Origin: Methanolobus sp. WCC4
GTDB lineage: Archaea > Halobacteriota > Methanosarcinia > Methanosarcinales > Methanosarcinaceae
Assembly: GCF_038022665.1 (NCBI RefSeq)
Contig: NZ_CP150629.1
Coordinates: 2,338,480 to 2,402,479, forward strand
DNA: 64,000 nucleotides
Direction of reading: 5' to 3'
Made by a program: the position numbers and the translations under genes
Shown: piece by piece, positions 1 to 10,079 of the stretch
How the letters are laid out: every line of letters starts with the position of its first letter
How positions within the stretch are numbered: the stretch's first letter is position 1
Notes under the pieces: generated by a model
Seen by the model: the letters and a program-made list of their open reading frames with translations, nothing else
Databases searched by the model: none
What the model was told of the DNA's origin: nothing

Positions 1-1084
1 CACCCCATGCGTTGGTGGTACCGGATGACATTGGGAATGTCAGTTCGTCGTCGCCCATAAGACCGGCAAGTCTTATACGCTCCATGTTGGTGTAAGCGTA
101 GTCAAGACCGTAACCCAGAGCTGCTGTGGTTGGGTCCATTACTATTCTGTCCCTTGGGACATTACACTGCTTCATAAGCTTCCTGTTAAGCTCTTTCTGA
201 GCGTTGATCTCAAGCTGTGTCCAGGAAAGGACATTGTGTCCGTAGTCCATGGCTGCCTTTGCGATCCTCTCGTAGTCAAGGTTCAGACTTGCGGATGCGA
301 GAAGTACTCTCTCTCCTTCTGCAACTTCTGCTGCCTTCTCGAGTACTTCAGGGTCCTTCTCAGGGTTACCTGAACCACCGATAACGATAGGTACGTCAAC
401 TGCCTGAAGTACATCTTCGACGACCTTTGCTGCTTCCTTTGCAGGGGTGTCGCTGATGAGCGGGTCAGTTGAGATAAGGTGAATTGTTACCATGTCTGCG
501 TTAAAGTCACGCACGACCTTCTTTGCCCACTCGGCAGGATCGTTGATAACATCCTCGTAGTTGCCCTTTACTGCCTTTGCCATACCTATCGGCATGTCGA
601 AAACGTCCATTGTGACGTAGTTCCTGTGTGGCATCTCGGCATCGAAGTAATATGGAAGTGCGTTCTCTCCACCAATGGTCACAGTGCTCTTTCTCGTTCC
701 ACCGTCACCTGATGTTGCACCAAGTGTTACTTCCTGGATAGGGTTCTTCCAGTTGTCTACCTTTGAAACCTCGAATTTGGAAGCAAGGAGTTCCTGTATC
801 TTCGGGGAAGTTGGTAGTGCTCCTGCCTGTGGTGCTTCTGCCATTCCGAAAGCAGATGCGAACAACTGTTCAGCAGGGAATCCAAGCATCCTTCCGATGT
901 TGGCCATGTGCAGGGATATCTGGGATATCTCATTTCCCAGTGCATAAGCGAGTGCAGGATTAAGTCCTCCACCGCCGGATATGTTAAGCTCGATGTCACC
1001 TTCGATGGTCACACCTTCCAGTGACTCCACATCGAGGTCCTGCAACATATCACTAAGCTGTGATAATTTCATTTTCTTTGTCAT
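1..1084 (-). CDS. cdhD: CODH/ACS delta subunit, 5' part (C-terminus beyond window)
   Basis: This is the corrinoid-protein delta subunit of acetyl-CoA decarbonylase/synthase. With gamma (CdhE) it carries the methyl group between tetrahydrosarcinapterin and the A-cluster of CdhC. About 361 codons are visible and the gene runs off the left edge. The readable protein begins [14 protein letters not shown] and contains TIM-barrel-like stretches such as the one around [15 protein letters not shown] chose the ATG at 1084 because GGTGGA lies six bases upstream (1091-1096); an in-frame ATG at 1090 touches that site and is less likely. It is the fifth gene of the minus-strand cdh operon, 26 bases after cooC. 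The assignment rests on gene order and sequence character; the family is well known in Methanosarcina. Confidence 0.93.
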   Translation of the reverse strand, partial: MTKKMKLSQLSDMLQDLDVESLEGVTIEGDIELNISGGGGLNPALAYALGNEISQISLHMANIGRMLGFPAEQLFASAFGMAEAPQAGALPTSPKIQELLASKFEVSKVDNWKNPIQEVTLGATSGDGGTRKSTVTIGGENALPYYFDAEMPHRNYVTMDVFDMPIGMAKAVKGNYEDVINDPAEWAKKVVRDFNADMVTIHLISTDPLISDTPAKEAAKVVEDVLQAVDVPIVIGGSGNPEKDPEVLEKAAEVAEGERVLLASASLNLDYERIAKAAMDYGHNVLSWTQLEINAQKELNRKLMKQCNVPRDRIVMDPTTAALGYGLDYAYTNMERIRLAGLMGDDELTFPMSSGTTNAWG

Positions 1085-1110
1085 GTGCATTCCACCATAT
1101 GATATATTTG

Positions 1111-1863
1111 TTACAAACCAAGTTTCTGAGCGATCTTCTCAACTTCCTGTACTGCAATGGAATCGTCAGGAAGATCGAATAAAGGTTCCCCGGCAAGATC
1201 TCTCTCCACGATCATCTCATCCACGGGGATCATTCCTATCAGTTCAAGACCGAGTTCTTCAGCAGTACTGGAGATCCTCTCACGGTTTGCATCTGTGACC
1301 TTGTTCGCAATGACGTAGATGTTGGAAACGTCTGTTTCCAGCTCGTTAACAAGTTCCCTGATACGCTCAGCGGTCCGAAGACCCCTGCGTGAACCATCCG
1401 TAACAACTACAAGATCATCAACGTTCCTGAAGATCTTCCTGCTGAAATGTTCCAGACCGGCTTCAGCATCGATGATGAGTACATCATAGTTTGTCACAAG
1501 CTTGTTCATGATACCACGAAGCAGATTGTTCACATAACAGTAACATCCTGAACCTTCAGGCCTTCCCATGACCAGCAGGTCATATCCTGGCATCTCTTCA
1601 AGGATCTCATAGAGTTTTCCTTCCAATATGGATTCCTTGTTGACATCAGGAGGGAGATTGTCACGTTCCTCGTGCATGTACTCTTTTATGTCACCAATTG
1701 TCTTTGTAGTATCACATCCCAGAGTTTCCGGGAGATTTGTATCAGGGTCCGCATCAACGGCAAGGACTACCTTATCACCTTTTGTAAGTTGGCGAATGAG
1801 AAGACTGGTCGTTGCCGTCTTCCCTGTTCCGCCTTTACCTGTCACTGCAATTATCTTAGCCAC
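1111..1863 (-). CDS. cooC: CooC-type ATPase for CODH/ACS nickel maturation
   Basis: This is a MinD/CooC-family P-loop ATPase of 250 residues, thought to drive nickel insertion into CO dehydrogenase/acetyl-CoA synthase. The deviant Walker A motif GKGGTGKT lies at residues 10-17, directly after the first strand. DADPDTNL and [14 protein letters not shown] are the switch and Walker B regions. A Cys pair within GSGCYCYVN matches the metal-binding CxC of CooC dimers. The start is GTG at 1863, preceded by AGAGAGGTC. It sits between cdhC and cdhD, the usual place for this gene in Methanosarcinales, 12 bases after the cdhC stop, so it should be co-transcribed. The family is secure. That it acts on the A-cluster or C-cluster here is inferred from context. 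Confidence 0.94.
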   Translation of the reverse strand: MAKIIAVTGKGGTGKTATTSLLIRQLTKGDKVVLAVDADPDTNLPETLGCDTTKTIGDIKEYMHEERDNLPPDVNKESILEGKLYEILEEMPGYDLLVMGRPEGSGCYCYVNNLLRGIMNKLVTNYDVLIIDAEAGLEHFSRKIFRNVDDLVVVTDGSRRGLRTAERIRELVNELETDVSNIYVIANKVTDANRERISSTAEELGLELIGMIPVDEMIVERDLAGEPLFDLPDDSIAVQEVEKIAQKLGL

Positions 1864-1875
1864 AGAAGACCTCTC

Positions 1876-3291
1876 TTAGTCCTGTTTCTTAATGATTACC
1901 TTGTCAATGCTTACCTTTGCATTCTTAAGGACGATCTTTACACCGCCAGATCCGCCGCCGCTCATCATTGGCATGGATGGCATGAAGCCGCCAGTTGGCA
2001 TCTGCATCTGTGGTGCAGCAAAGCCTGCCTGTGGAGCTGCTTCGGTTGCCTCTTCCTCTTCAGGTGCTTCCTCTTCTTCCTCTACCCACCTTGCAAGAAT
2101 TGGGTGATCATTGTCCTTGAGGAAGTTCCTGAGACTCTCGACATCTGTTGCATCCTCTTCGGTTGCGATCTTGTCACGGATGTCCTCTGGAATGTCGCTG
2201 AGGATCTTGTCCTTGAGCATCTTAGGGAGCCAGACAACCCTGTCCCATCCACCGTCGGACTGAATGAACTTTGGTGAACGGAAGTAGTTGACACCTACAC
2301 CGAGGAAACCTACTACCTGCTTACCTCCACCGGTCTGTCCTGCCATGGTTGAGAACTGGAGACCGTTTGGAGCTGTTCCTGCGAAGTCCCTGTCCACCCA
2401 TCCGATACCGTCCACTTCAGGTATGTAGAAACCTACTACCTCGAAACATCCACAGGATGTGTGTGGGTACTCGAAGAATGAGTGCAGCTTGATACGGTCA
2501 TATTCGCCGCTTGAAAGCCTCTCTGCAGCTTCGTTGACACCGGTGTATTCTCCGGATTCTGCGTCAATTACATCGCCTTTTGGAATTGCGAACTGAGGAC
2601 CTTCAGGGTCTACCTTTGCAGCTGCCCTGCCGTCGAACCAGTTGATAGCACCACAAAGTGATATCCTGTCTGGTGTGACGACACAGACATTGGTTGGAGC
2701 GAATGATGCACAAAGAGTACATCCATAGAATGTGTCAACATCCTCATCGTGCAGGTCACGGGTCCTCTCATCTCTTGCCTTATAGACTGCCCTTGCATTC
2801 TCGACTTCCTTCTCGATCTCATCCATATCTGTGATGTAGATAGCTTCTACAGCCTCTATGAAAGGAAGTTCGTTCTTAAAGAGCATCATGATAGCTTTTG
2901 CAACAGATTCAAAGGAGGTCATGCCCTTTGCAACTGCATCCTTGCTTACCCTCATCCAGACATCGTCTCTCTGGTTCAGGTGCATGAAACCCTGTATGTA
3001 GTTCTGGAATTCGTGGTTCCTTCTTTCAACGATGGACTCAAGATCAGCTTCTACAAGCTCTCCTGCGATCTTGTAGATCATTGCAAGAGGATACCTGGAA
3101 CCTTCTTCCATGTCTGAGATATCAGGACCGATAAGTGTGAACTTACCATCCTCCACCTCATTCATATCTGCTGCTCTTACAAGTTCGAATCCTTTGGATT
3201 TAGGACCTGCAAGTTCTGCATACATACCGTCTTTTCTAATCCTCTCTCCTTCAAACATAGGAGATATTTCAAAAGGAAATTCATCTGCCAT
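1876..3291 (-). CDS. cdhC: CODH/ACS beta subunit (acetyl-CoA synthase, A-cluster)
   Basis: This is the subunit that assembles or cleaves acetyl-CoA at a Ni-Ni-[4Fe-4S] A-cluster. It has 471 residues. The four expected cysteines are visible: C191 and C194 in GCTLCASF, and C280 and C282 in HTSCGCFEV, at nearly the same numbers as in characterised Methanosarcina CdhC. Residues from about 395 form a Glu/Ala/Met/Gly-rich flexible linker ending in a conserved basic tail (VKIVLKNAKV), a typical feature of the archaeal beta subunit. The start is ATG at 3291 with GGAGAAC upstream. It lies 36 bases after cdhB and 12 bases before cooC. All active-site residues are present, so the gene looks intact. Confidence 0.97.
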   Translation of the reverse strand: MADEFPFEISPMFEGERIRKDGMYAELAGPKSKGFELVRAADMNEVEDGKFTLIGPDISDMEEGSRYPLAMIYKIAGELVEADLESIVERRNHEFQNYIQGFMHLNQRDDVWMRVSKDAVAKGMTSFESVAKAIMMLFKNELPFIEAVEAIYITDMDEIEKEVENARAVYKARDERTRDLHDEDVDTFYGCTLCASFAPTNVCVVTPDRISLCGAINWFDGRAAAKVDPEGPQFAIPKGDVIDAESGEYTGVNEAAERLSSGEYDRIKLHSFFEYPHTSCGCFEVVGFYIPEVDGIGWVDRDFAGTAPNGLQFSTMAGQTGGGKQVVGFLGVGVNYFRSPKFIQSDGGWDRVVWLPKMLKDKILSDIPEDIRDKIATEEDATDVESLRNFLKDNDHPILARWVEEEEEAPEEEEATEAAPQAGFAAPQMQMPTGGFMPSMPMMSGGGSGGVKIVLKNAKVSIDKVIIKKQD

Positions 3292-3327
3292 GATTAGTTC
3301 TCCGTATTGTCACCATTCAAATAAATA

Positions 3328-3840
3328 TCATAAATTCTCAACGAGTTCAGCAAGCGCTTCCACGTGTACCTCGGGCTTGAGGTTACCGAAGGACAATGTA
3401 GCGTTCTGCATGTAATGTCTTTCGATTGCCAGAGCCTTCAGGTCAGTGAAGTTCTTAATTCCTGAAAGTACCTGATCAAGATAGTACTTCTTGTGTCCAA
3501 GGAAGACAACTGTGTCATACGGACCCTGTCCGTCAAGACCTGTCCAGTTCTTGTCCCCGAGGAAAGTACCAAGTGAGTGTATGTTGATGTACTTTGCGCC
3601 GATATCCTTGTTGACAAGGGCCGTAATGGAATGTCCGGTAGCAGCTACCGGAATTCCCTTCTTTGCCATTGCGACTATCTTCTCGATGATCTGTTCATTG
3701 TCCACTATCTCAGAGCCTACTACAAGAAGCGGTCTCTTTGCCTTTGAAAGCATCTTGCCTGCAACATTGGGGTTTACAGGTTTTGCCATCTTTCTACCAT
3801 AGGTGGAGTATATCTGTGTGTTCTTGGTGGTGTCTACCAT
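3328..3840 (-). CDS. cdhB: CODH/ACS epsilon subunit
   Basis: This is the 170-residue epsilon subunit, which associates with CdhA in the alpha2-epsilon2 CO dehydrogenase component. The protein starts [17 protein letters not shown] and has a Rossmann-like DHS-type fold with strands around [11 protein letters not shown] and [15 protein letters not shown]. No metal-binding cysteine motif is present, as expected. The ATG at 3840 follows directly on the cdhA stop codon (3841-3843) with no gap, so translation is probably coupled; a G-rich stretch inside the cdhA tail may serve as its ribosome site. Family and position leave little doubt. Its biochemical role, perhaps FAD binding or electron transfer, is less settled in the literature. 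Confidence 0.95.
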   Translation of the reverse strand: MVDTTKNTQIYSTYGRKMAKPVNPNVAGKMLSKAKRPLLVVGSEIVDNEQIIEKIVAMAKKGIPVAATGHSITALVNKDIGAKYINIHSLGTFLGDKNWTGLDGQGPYDTVVFLGHKKYYLDQVLSGIKNFTDLKALAIERHYMQNATLSFGNLKPEVHVEALAELVENL

Positions 3841-6252
3841 TTAACATTCCCCCTTGCAGAGTCTCTTTACGTTAGTAGGCTGGGCAGAAACATCTGCCTT
3901 CATTGCCGGACCGGAAATGATCTTCTTACGCTTCCAGTCGACCTCCCATCCGTGTTCTGCCTCAAGGATCTTGAGAAGCTCCTCACGCTTTGCAAGCGGA
4001 AGGTCTGTCTCTGTCCTTACGAACCTGTACCAGTCCTCAGGCATGTGACCGAGGTACTTCTGACTGAGCTCCATGTAGTGGGTCAGTTTGATCATCCTTC
4101 CCATGCTGTTGTCAGATGGACGGATACAGTTCTTTGCAAGCATCGGGAAGAGTTCCTCAATGGACTCAGCGGTTGTGAGCAGGAACTCAGGTGCGGATGG
4201 GATAGGCATCTCTGAACCGTCCCTTGCATCGTATACCTTCCATGCTGCTTCATCATATGGCTTACCGATGAGTGCCCTTCTGTACTTGGAACCGTGTGGT
4301 CCGACAATTACAGGTATACCGAGCCTGTTACATCCTGAACCGATCGCAACTGCCTTCTGTGAGTATGCTCCCCATGCTACACCGACAGCACCGATACGGT
4401 TTGTGATGTAGTCAGCGATCTCCTCATAGTTACCTGTAACATTCCTCTGAGCGAAGATGGCAGCTACCTTGATCGCTGTTCCTGTGATGTGTGAGTTGGA
4501 GACACATGAACCTACATTGATGAGGTTACCGGCAAGGAACTTTGCAGGATATTTCTCATAGAGGGTCTCACCGTCCTCGTTCTTGTACATACCGAGGTCC
4601 ATTGCTGAACATCCGGACATGACGACGATGTAGTTCCTCTTGAGCATCTCATCTGCAACCTTGTACAGGTCCTTTGTACCGTTAGGATAGTTGGAACATC
4701 CTACCATTGCAATGATACCTGGAGTTGTACCAAGAACAAGGTTGACACCTTCCTCACGGATCTCAGGGTCACTGATCTGTCCTCTTCCTGCACGTACAAT
4801 ACCCTTCTCTTCACTGATGAGTTTCTGTGAAGCCTTTTCTATCATGTTGAGGACAGGGATATCCTTTGGACATGCCTGGTCACATCTTCCACAACCGATA
4901 CAGAGGTCGTGGAGTTCCTCGAACTTGCGGAAGTCCTTGTCAACACCATCTTTCATGGCTGCCATGATCGGAAGGTTTACAGGACAGTCAAGTTCACAGG
5001 CACCACACTGGACACATTTCTCTGAAAGTTCCTGAAGTTCCTCATCGCTTGGAAGTGCGGTTATACCCATGTCGTCACGTATCTTTGACATCTTGATAGC
5101 AAGTTCAGGTGCTACCTCTCCAAGGGTATCGAAGTTGAGAATAAGTGCTCCGGGGTCCTTGAAGGTTGAAAGGTCTTCAATGATCTCTGCTGCACTGTCA
5201 TTTGACCTGTTAGGCAGACCGTACATGATCTTCTCGTTCGTTGTGATAACAGGGATAGAGAGTTTCTTTGCCTCGTCAAGGACGTCAGCCCTGACACACT
5301 GTTCATCCACAACGATCACATCAGGTACACCGGACCTGATCATCTTGAGTTCCTTTGCAAGGGTACCGATGATCTTAGCGTGTGGCTGACCACCCTTCTC
5401 AGCCTGGTAACGTGTCATGTCAAGAGCAGTACAGCACAGTCCTGCAAGCTCGATCTTGTCATCGAGGTCATGATCGTGTATGTAATCCATGATATAGGTT
5501 ACACCGGAGACGTTGTGTCCGATAACAACAAGCACTGGCTTCTGGGGATCGATGCATCCCATTCCGATCTCAACGAGTGGTGTGTCGGTCTCAGCCTTTG
5601 GCATTCCGAGACATGACATCTGTGCAAGGTCGGATACTTCCATACCTACGTGGTCAAGCATACCACCGTGAAGGATCTTAGACTCGAAGTCAATGGCGGC
5701 TCCTTCCTGCCCTGCGTGGATGGTAGCAAGAAGCTGGTTTACCTGTTCCTCAACATAGTCCATTACCTCTTCGAGGTCACCAAGGGTCTCTGGTCTGATG
5801 CCTGTAACAGCCTGGGTGTTAGGAGCTATGAGGTTTGAAGGTCCTACATCTATTGGTTTGTCACGTCCGTACTTATCGATCAGGTGATGAAGGATGTGAC
5901 GACCGTGTGCAGAGTGTGCTGCAGTACCGGTGATTACTCTCAGAAGGGTCTCACGTGCCTGGTGTGCTTCCATGTTGATACCACATGCACCTTCCTTGTT
6001 ACCGGTAAGGTCACACTTACCAAAGGTACAGTAACAACACTGGTCACAGACAGGAGTGTAAACTGGCTGGTAGCGTGACAGCAGCTTATAATCCCAGTCC
6101 CTGAGACCGGAGATACCCGGTTTAGGAGTTGGACCTACTTCTATTCCTTCTTCCTCTGCTTTTTTCTCAATGGCACCTACGATCTTGCCGATCGTGATCT
6201 GGACGTTTTCCAGTTCGTCAATGGAAAACTTTCCAGCTTCTATGTCGCTCAT
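3841..6252 (-). CDS. cdhA: CODH/ACS alpha subunit (Ni-Fe carbon monoxide dehydrogenase)
   Basis: This is the CO-oxidising or CO2-reducing alpha subunit with Ni-Fe-S C-cluster, 803 residues. Visible motifs are the N-terminal cluster-ligand set CDQCCYC...C...C (residues about 69-90) and two ferredoxin motifs [12 protein letters not shown] (from about 413) and [12 protein letters not shown] (from about 451) that are specific to the archaeal enzyme. Further C-cluster cysteines follow around IGSGCNRLG and [10 protein letters not shown]. The reading frame is open upstream to 6327, but I choose ATG 6252 because AAGGAGGA (6262-6269) lies nine bases before it and the protein then starts [10 protein letters not shown] as in relatives. 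It is the first gene of the operon and is followed without a gap by cdhB. Confidence 0.97.
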   Translation of the reverse strand: MSDIEAGKFSIDELENVQITIGKIVGAIEKKAEEEGIEVGPTPKPGISGLRDWDYKLLSRYQPVYTPVCDQCCYCTFGKCDLTGNKEGACGINMEAHQARETLLRVITGTAAHSAHGRHILHHLIDKYGRDKPIDVGPSNLIAPNTQAVTGIRPETLGDLEEVMDYVEEQVNQLLATIHAGQEGAAIDFESKILHGGMLDHVGMEVSDLAQMSCLGMPKAETDTPLVEIGMGCIDPQKPVLVVIGHNVSGVTYIMDYIHDHDLDDKIELAGLCCTALDMTRYQAEKGGQPHAKIIGTLAKELKMIRSGVPDVIVVDEQCVRADVLDEAKKLSIPVITTNEKIMYGLPNRSNDSAAEIIEDLSTFKDPGALILNFDTLGEVAPELAIKMSKIRDDMGITALPSDEELQELSEKCVQCGACELDCPVNLPIMAAMKDGVDKDFRKFEELHDLCIGCGRCDQACPKDIPVLNMIEKASQKLISEEKGIVRAGRGQISDPEIREEGVNLVLGTTPGIIAMVGCSNYPNGTKDLYKVADEMLKRNYIVVMSGCSAMDLGMYKNEDGETLYEKYPAKFLAGNLINVGSCVSNSHITGTAIKVAAIFAQRNVTGNYEEIADYITNRIGAVGVAWGAYSQKAVAIGSGCNRLGIPVIVGPHGSKYRRALIGKPYDEAAWKVYDARDGSEMPIPSAPEFLLTTAESIEELFPMLAKNCIRPSDNSMGRMIKLTHYMELSQKYLGHMPEDWYRFVRTETDLPLAKREELLKILEAEHGWEVDWKRKKIISGPAMKADVSAQPTNVKRLCKGEC

Positions 6253-6360
6253 GTTTGTTTTGTCCTCCTTTATAGGTGTAGAAGTGCTACGAAAAAACAC
6301 TGTTGTATGATTTAGTATTATTTGCAAATCAATTCGTAATATTTTTGAAACTGTTATGTA

Positions 6361-6382
6361 GGGTGTTCTAATAACACCACCC
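6361..6382. repeat. Inverted repeat at the predicted cdh transcription start
   Basis: GGGTGTT (6361-6367) pairs with AACACC (6373-6378) across a five-base loop, and an ACCC follows that extends or offsets the right arm. It abuts the TATA element and covers the predicted start site. It could be an operator or the first hairpin of the leader RNA. Confidence 0.45.
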
Positions 6383-6394
6383 TATATAAAAAAG
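6381..6394 (-). promoter_or_regulatory. Probable TATA box of the cdh operon
   Basis: On the minus strand this reads CTTTTTTATATAGG, a good archaeal TATA box. Start of transcription would fall near 6361, inside the adjacent inverted repeat, about 108 bases before the cdhA ATG. Confidence 0.55.
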
Positions 6395-6631
6395 TTTCCT
6401 AGATCTATCATGATTATTTGTGACCATTCTTTTCAATGTTTCACATAAGGTCCGGTCAATAGAATATATACGTACATATGAGTAATAAGTGACAACAATA
6501 CACGATTTTCACATATAAGTTTTCCGATAAATATCACGATTATTCTTGACAATAAAAAAGCTCTCAAGATGTATTTTTCGGAAACGGTTTTATTTAATGC
6601 CAGTATACCATAAAGAAGCATTAAGAACACG

Positions 6632-7498
6632 GTGAATCATTTGGATAAAAAATGCTGGATATGTGGCAAAGAAGAGAGCATTCCCTTCAGATGTCGTTTT
6701 TGCGATAAGGTCTTTTGTTCCAAGCACAGGCTTCCCGAGCAACATGCATGCGAAGGCCTTGAACAGCTCAAACAGGACAGATCATACAGCGGAAGCCCAG
6801 GATATGGGAATTACGGAAATGATGATATCTTCAAGGATGCACTGAAGAACACTGCGAAACATGCAGCCAAAAGCGCAGTGAAAGGCATGGGCAGTAATAT
6901 TAAGTACTCCATGAAAAGCAGCCCTTCAATGGCGATCATCTACCTCTGTATATTCTCGTTCATCCTACAGATAGTGATACCGGGCTATCAGGAATTGTTC
7001 CAGATGGTGCCTGCATTCATACTATCGCACCCATGGACACTGTTAACCCACATGTTCATCCATGCAGACTTCACCCACATATTCTTCAATATGCTGGTAC
7101 TGTTCTTCTTCGGACCTGAACTTGAAAGGAGAGCAGGCAAAAATATATTCCTTAATGTATACCTCACAGCGGGTCTTGTTGCTGCCATAGCCTATTCCCT
7201 GACCACAGACAACCCCTTCATACCTGTTGTCGGTGCCAGTGGGGCGATAATGGGAATATTTGCAGCCCTTGCCATAATAGCACCGGACATAAAGGTATAC
7301 GTATATTTCATCCCCATGCAGATCACACATGCATTGATACTCTTCGCCATAGTTGATTTTGTCCTGCTGGGTTCGAACGATATGATAGCTCACACTGCCC
7401 ACCTGAGTGGTATACTTGTGGGTCTGCTCATGGGAAGCCGTATAAAGCGAGCACAGATAAAGTATAGTTCATACGGCAACACATATTATCGAAGGTGA
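6632..7498 (+). CDS. AN1 zinc-finger rhomboid family intramembrane serine protease
   Basis: The product is a membrane protease of about 285-288 residues. Residues 8-45 form an AN1-type zinc finger (CWIC...CRFC...CSKH...H.C). A charged linker follows, then six or more membrane segments with rhomboid signatures: HADFTHIFFNML, the catalytic serine in GASGAIMG, and the catalytic histidine in AHTAHLSG. Rhomboids cleave membrane-embedded substrates; the AN1 finger probably recruits protein partners in the cytoplasm. Reading can begin at GTG 6632, but GGTGA at 6631-6635 sits five bases before TTG 6641, which may be the true start. The stop codon overlaps the start region of the next gene (GTGA at 7495-7498), so the two are probably co-translated. 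Confidence 0.9.
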   Translation: MNHLDKKCWICGKEESIPFRCRFCDKVFCSKHRLPEQHACEGLEQLKQDRSYSGSPGYGNYGNDDIFKDALKNTAKHAAKSAVKGMGSNIKYSMKSSPSMAIIYLCIFSFILQIVIPGYQELFQMVPAFILSHPWTLLTHMFIHADFTHIFFNMLVLFFFGPELERRAGKNIFLNVYLTAGLVAAIAYSLTTDNPFIPVVGASGAIMGIFAALAIIAPDIKVYVYFIPMQITHALILFAIVDFVLLGSNDMIAHTAHLSGILVGLLMGSRIKRAQIKYSSYGNTYYRR

Positions 7499-7914
7499 TC
7501 CTGTTGGTGGGAGCAAGGAGCAACCTTGCCAGGCTTTTTCCAAGACCTGAAGAGGGCGAGTTCATCCCCATACAACTAATTGATATGCAGGAAAAACTTG
7601 CAGGCTGGTCCCCTCAGCTCAGACGTTCGGTATACGTTGACGATTTTAAGGATACAGAAGGACTGAAAAGAGTAAGGGAAATAACACTCCTGAAGGTCTA
7701 CAACTGGCTGCTTGATGGTGAGAGCCTTATAGAACTGTCTGACATGGAAAGAGAACAGTTCGAGGAAGTAATGGATACTTTTATAAAACATGGCGGAGAA
7801 ATTCTTTTTACCAGAAAGCGAAGTGGTGGGAGGCTTGTGAACTATTTTATACTGAACGATAGTTGCAAACCGGATGCAGACGTTGAGAAAAGATCGCTGG
7901 ATGAAATAATATGA
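7495..7914 (+). CDS. Conserved-looking small acidic protein, function unknown
   Basis: I do not recognise this 139-residue protein. It starts MILLVGARSNLARLF from GTG 7495; TTG 7504 is an alternative preceded by GGTGA (7494-7498) with good spacing. It is soluble, with mixed charge. A central helical segment (VREITLLKVYNWLLDG) is followed by an acidic helix (SDMEREQFEEVMDTF) and a short basic strand (TRKRSGGRLVNYF). No catalytic motif is visible. It overlaps the rhomboid gene by four bases, so a partnership with, or regulation of, the protease is a reasonable inference but not shown by the sequence. Confidence 0.7.
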   Translation: MILLVGARSNLARLFPRPEEGEFIPIQLIDMQEKLAGWSPQLRRSVYVDDFKDTEGLKRVREITLLKVYNWLLDGESLIELSDMEREQFEEVMDTFIKHGGEILFTRKRSGGRLVNYFILNDSCKPDADVEKRSLDEII

Positions 7915-8124
7915 CGTAGAACCCGATAATGGTAAATATTCTCATATTCTTTCATAAAACAGCGCATCCCCAGTAACAGTTATATCCTATTAGTAAAAAC
8001 CCATAGTAATAATATTTATAACGTACGATCTGTACACATATCACCTTATATTTCAATTATTGGAACTTGTCGGATATGATCATTTTGAAAGTTCATATCC
8101 ATATTATAGTTATAGTGAGGCATC

Positions 8125-8709
8125 ATGGCTAATGTGAAAACCGGACTTAATTCAATTGTAAAATACCTTAGTACCAAGAAAGAGACAGGCAGGCGCAGCA
8201 TCGGTCTCCTTGTAGATGGTCCCAACGTATTACGCAAGGAATTCAATGTGAACCTCGAAGAGATAAGGGACGTCCTGAAAGAATACGGTAACGTGAAAAT
8301 AGGAAGGGTATTCCTTAATCAGTATGCATCTGACAAACTTGTAGAGGCCATTGAGAACAATGGTTTCGAACCTATTATATGTTCAAGTGATGTTGACGTG
8401 AGACTGGCAGTGGAAGGAATGGAACTCGTCTATAACCCCACTATCGACACAATGGCACTTGTTACAAGGGATGCTGATTTCAAACCACTTCTTAACAAGG
8501 CCAATGAACATGGAAAGGAAACCATAATATTTGGTGTGGAACCCGGTTTTTCAACAGCTTTGAGGAACTCTGCAGACTATGTCATCATCCTCGAGAATGA
8601 CGAGATGAACTATTACGATGATAGTCATTTCAAAGAAGAAGAGGAAGCTGTCCCTGAAACAGAGATCAGGCACAACTCAAAACATAAAAATGAAGCAGTG
8701 ATGCATTAA
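8125..8709 (+). CDS. NYN-domain (PIN-like) putative ribonuclease, TIGR00288-like
   Basis: This 194-residue protein has a NYN/LabA-like PIN fold. The metal-binding acidic residues are in LLVDGPNVLRKEF (near residue 31), DVDVRLAVEGMEL and LVTRDADFKPLL. The spacing matches NYN nucleases, which cut structured RNA. The last 30 residues are acidic and then His/Lys-rich and probably disordered. ATG 8125 is preceded by a weak ribosome site (GTGAGG); an upstream TATA-like element lies near 8045. It stands alone, convergent with aksA seven bases downstream. RNA cleavage is inferred from the family; no substrate is indicated by the neighbourhood. Confidence 0.85.
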   Translation: MANVKTGLNSIVKYLSTKKETGRRSIGLLVDGPNVLRKEFNVNLEEIRDVLKEYGNVKIGRVFLNQYASDKLVEAIENNGFEPIICSSDVDVRLAVEGMELVYNPTIDTMALVTRDADFKPLLNKANEHGKETIIFGVEPGFSTALRNSADYVIILENDEMNYYDDSHFKEEEEAVPETEIRHNSKHKNEAVMH

Positions 8710-8716
8710 TAGGCAA

Positions 8717-9889
8717 TTAATGCTGTTTTGCTTCTTTTACCATTGTCTCAAGTCTTGAAGGAGATATACCGTTCTTTGTTTCGGTACAGTTCTTTATCCT
8801 GTCAAGGAGCCCGGCTAGTTGTTCATCTGAAAGCTGGTGGCCCATATCACCGACAATTCCTTTCAGGGCCTTCATTCCCGTATGTTTACCTACGATCAGA
8901 TGGCGCTTCCCACCTACCATCTCCGGGGTGAATAGCTCATAGGTACGAGGTTCCTCAAGGATCGCACACACATGGATACCTGATTCATGTGAGAAAGTAT
9001 GCTCACCTACGATAGCTTTATTGACCGCAGGCTTAAGTCCTGAGTATTCATTGACCATCTTTGAGAGCTCAGTTAGCCCGGTAGTATCATACCTGTCAAT
9101 TCCATATTGGATCCTCAATGCAACGAGAACTTCCTCAAGTGAGGCATTACCTGCTCTCTCTCCAATGGCGTTCACAGTCGTATGAAGTTGTTTTGCACCT
9201 GCCTCAGCAGCAGCAAGAGTGTTTGCGGTTGCCATTCCAAGATCATTGTGGCAGTGTATACATACAGGAGTATCAACCGTTTTCCTGATCTCACTTACAA
9301 GATAATAGGTAGTACTTGGATTCAGGATACCGATTGTGTCAGCAATACTCACATAGTCTACTTTGTACTCCTCAGCAGCCTTGAAAGCATTCTTAAGCAC
9401 CTCTACATCTGTCCTGCTACCGTCCTCTGCTGCGAACCTGACACCTACGCCATGGTCCTTTGCATACTGGACAGCTTCCATTGCACAGGAGAACATCTCC
9501 TCACAGCTCTTATGGTACTTATATTTAAGATGGAGATCGGACATTGCGATGAATATGCTGATGAAATCAACATCACAGTCGACTGCCGTCTCAACATCAC
9601 TTACCTTTGACCTGGCAAGACAGCATGTACGTGCATCGAGTCCCATGTTGGCAATTTCCTTAACAATTGCCTTTTCAGAGACGGATACCACAGGGAATCC
9701 TGCCTCGATGATATCCACACCAATGGAGTCCAGTTTTGTTGCAAGGGCGATCTTCTCCTCCCTTGTAAAGACCACTCCGGGTGTCTGTTCACCATCCCTG
9801 AGTGTCACGTCGCAGATCTCAATATCAAGAGGTGGTAAATTCAGATGATCCATAAGCTTGTTTCTTGAGTAATCCTTATTTTCTGACAT
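8717..9889 (-). CDS. aksA: Homocitrate/(homo)n-aconitate-pathway synthase (coenzyme B biosynthesis)
   Basis: This is a 390-residue member of the LeuA/NifV/AksA family, which condenses 2-oxo acids with acetyl-CoA. Diagnostic motifs are DVTLRDGEQTPGV (from about residue 27), CIHCHNDLGMA, NAIGERAGN and HESGIH. It lacks the C-terminal LeuA allosteric domain, which fits AksA or NifV rather than isopropylmalate synthase. In methanogens AksA makes homocitrate and its longer homologues toward 7-mercaptoheptanoyl-threonine phosphate (coenzyme B). No nif genes are in view, so I favour AksA. It stands alone, with about 190 bases to the upstream nadK on the same strand. Confidence 0.88.
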   Translation of the reverse strand: MSENKDYSRNKLMDHLNLPPLDIEICDVTLRDGEQTPGVVFTREEKIALATKLDSIGVDIIEAGFPVVSVSEKAIVKEIANMGLDARTCCLARSKVSDVETAVDCDVDFISIFIAMSDLHLKYKYHKSCEEMFSCAMEAVQYAKDHGVGVRFAAEDGSRTDVEVLKNAFKAAEEYKVDYVSIADTIGILNPSTTYYLVSEIRKTVDTPVCIHCHNDLGMATANTLAAAEAGAKQLHTTVNAIGERAGNASLEEVLVALRIQYGIDRYDTTGLTELSKMVNEYSGLKPAVNKAIVGEHTFSHESGIHVCAILEEPRTYELFTPEMVGGKRHLIVGKHTGMKALKGIVGDMGHQLSDEQLAGLLDRIKNCTETKNGISPSRLETMVKEAKQH

Positions 9890-10079
9890 GGTTCTGACTC
9901 CTGTGATTGCTGTGAATTTCCAGTTCCATTATATAACTGTTAGGTTTTTTGAGATAATTTGCGTCTTTTCAGCATTTGCTGAAGAGTAATGTTTATCTAG
10001 TGAATAGAAGGCAATTTTATGCTGATTTCAATGATCTTTCCGATATTCCTATCAGGCAGAAGGGTCACGCCAGTGCTCA

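Larger units (their letters stand above)
6253..6631. promoter_or_regulatory. Divergent control region between the cdh operon and the rhomboid gene
   Basis: This 379-base AT-rich stretch has no convincing gene. For the minus strand it holds a good TATA-like element at 6381-6394 and a weaker one near 6461-6475, implying a cdhA leader of roughly 105 to 190 bases. A TTTTATTTAA element near 6587-6600 could serve the plus-strand rhomboid gene. Long 5' leaders before cdhA are known to influence CODH/ACS expression in Methanosarcina. Here the leader is inferred from TATA spacing alone. Confidence 0.6.

Noticed and set aside
6433-6630. 65-codon minus-strand frame in the cdh upstream region
   Set aside because: It lies in AT-rich promoter DNA, overlaps TATA-like elements of both flanking genes, has no ribosome site and no recognisable pattern.
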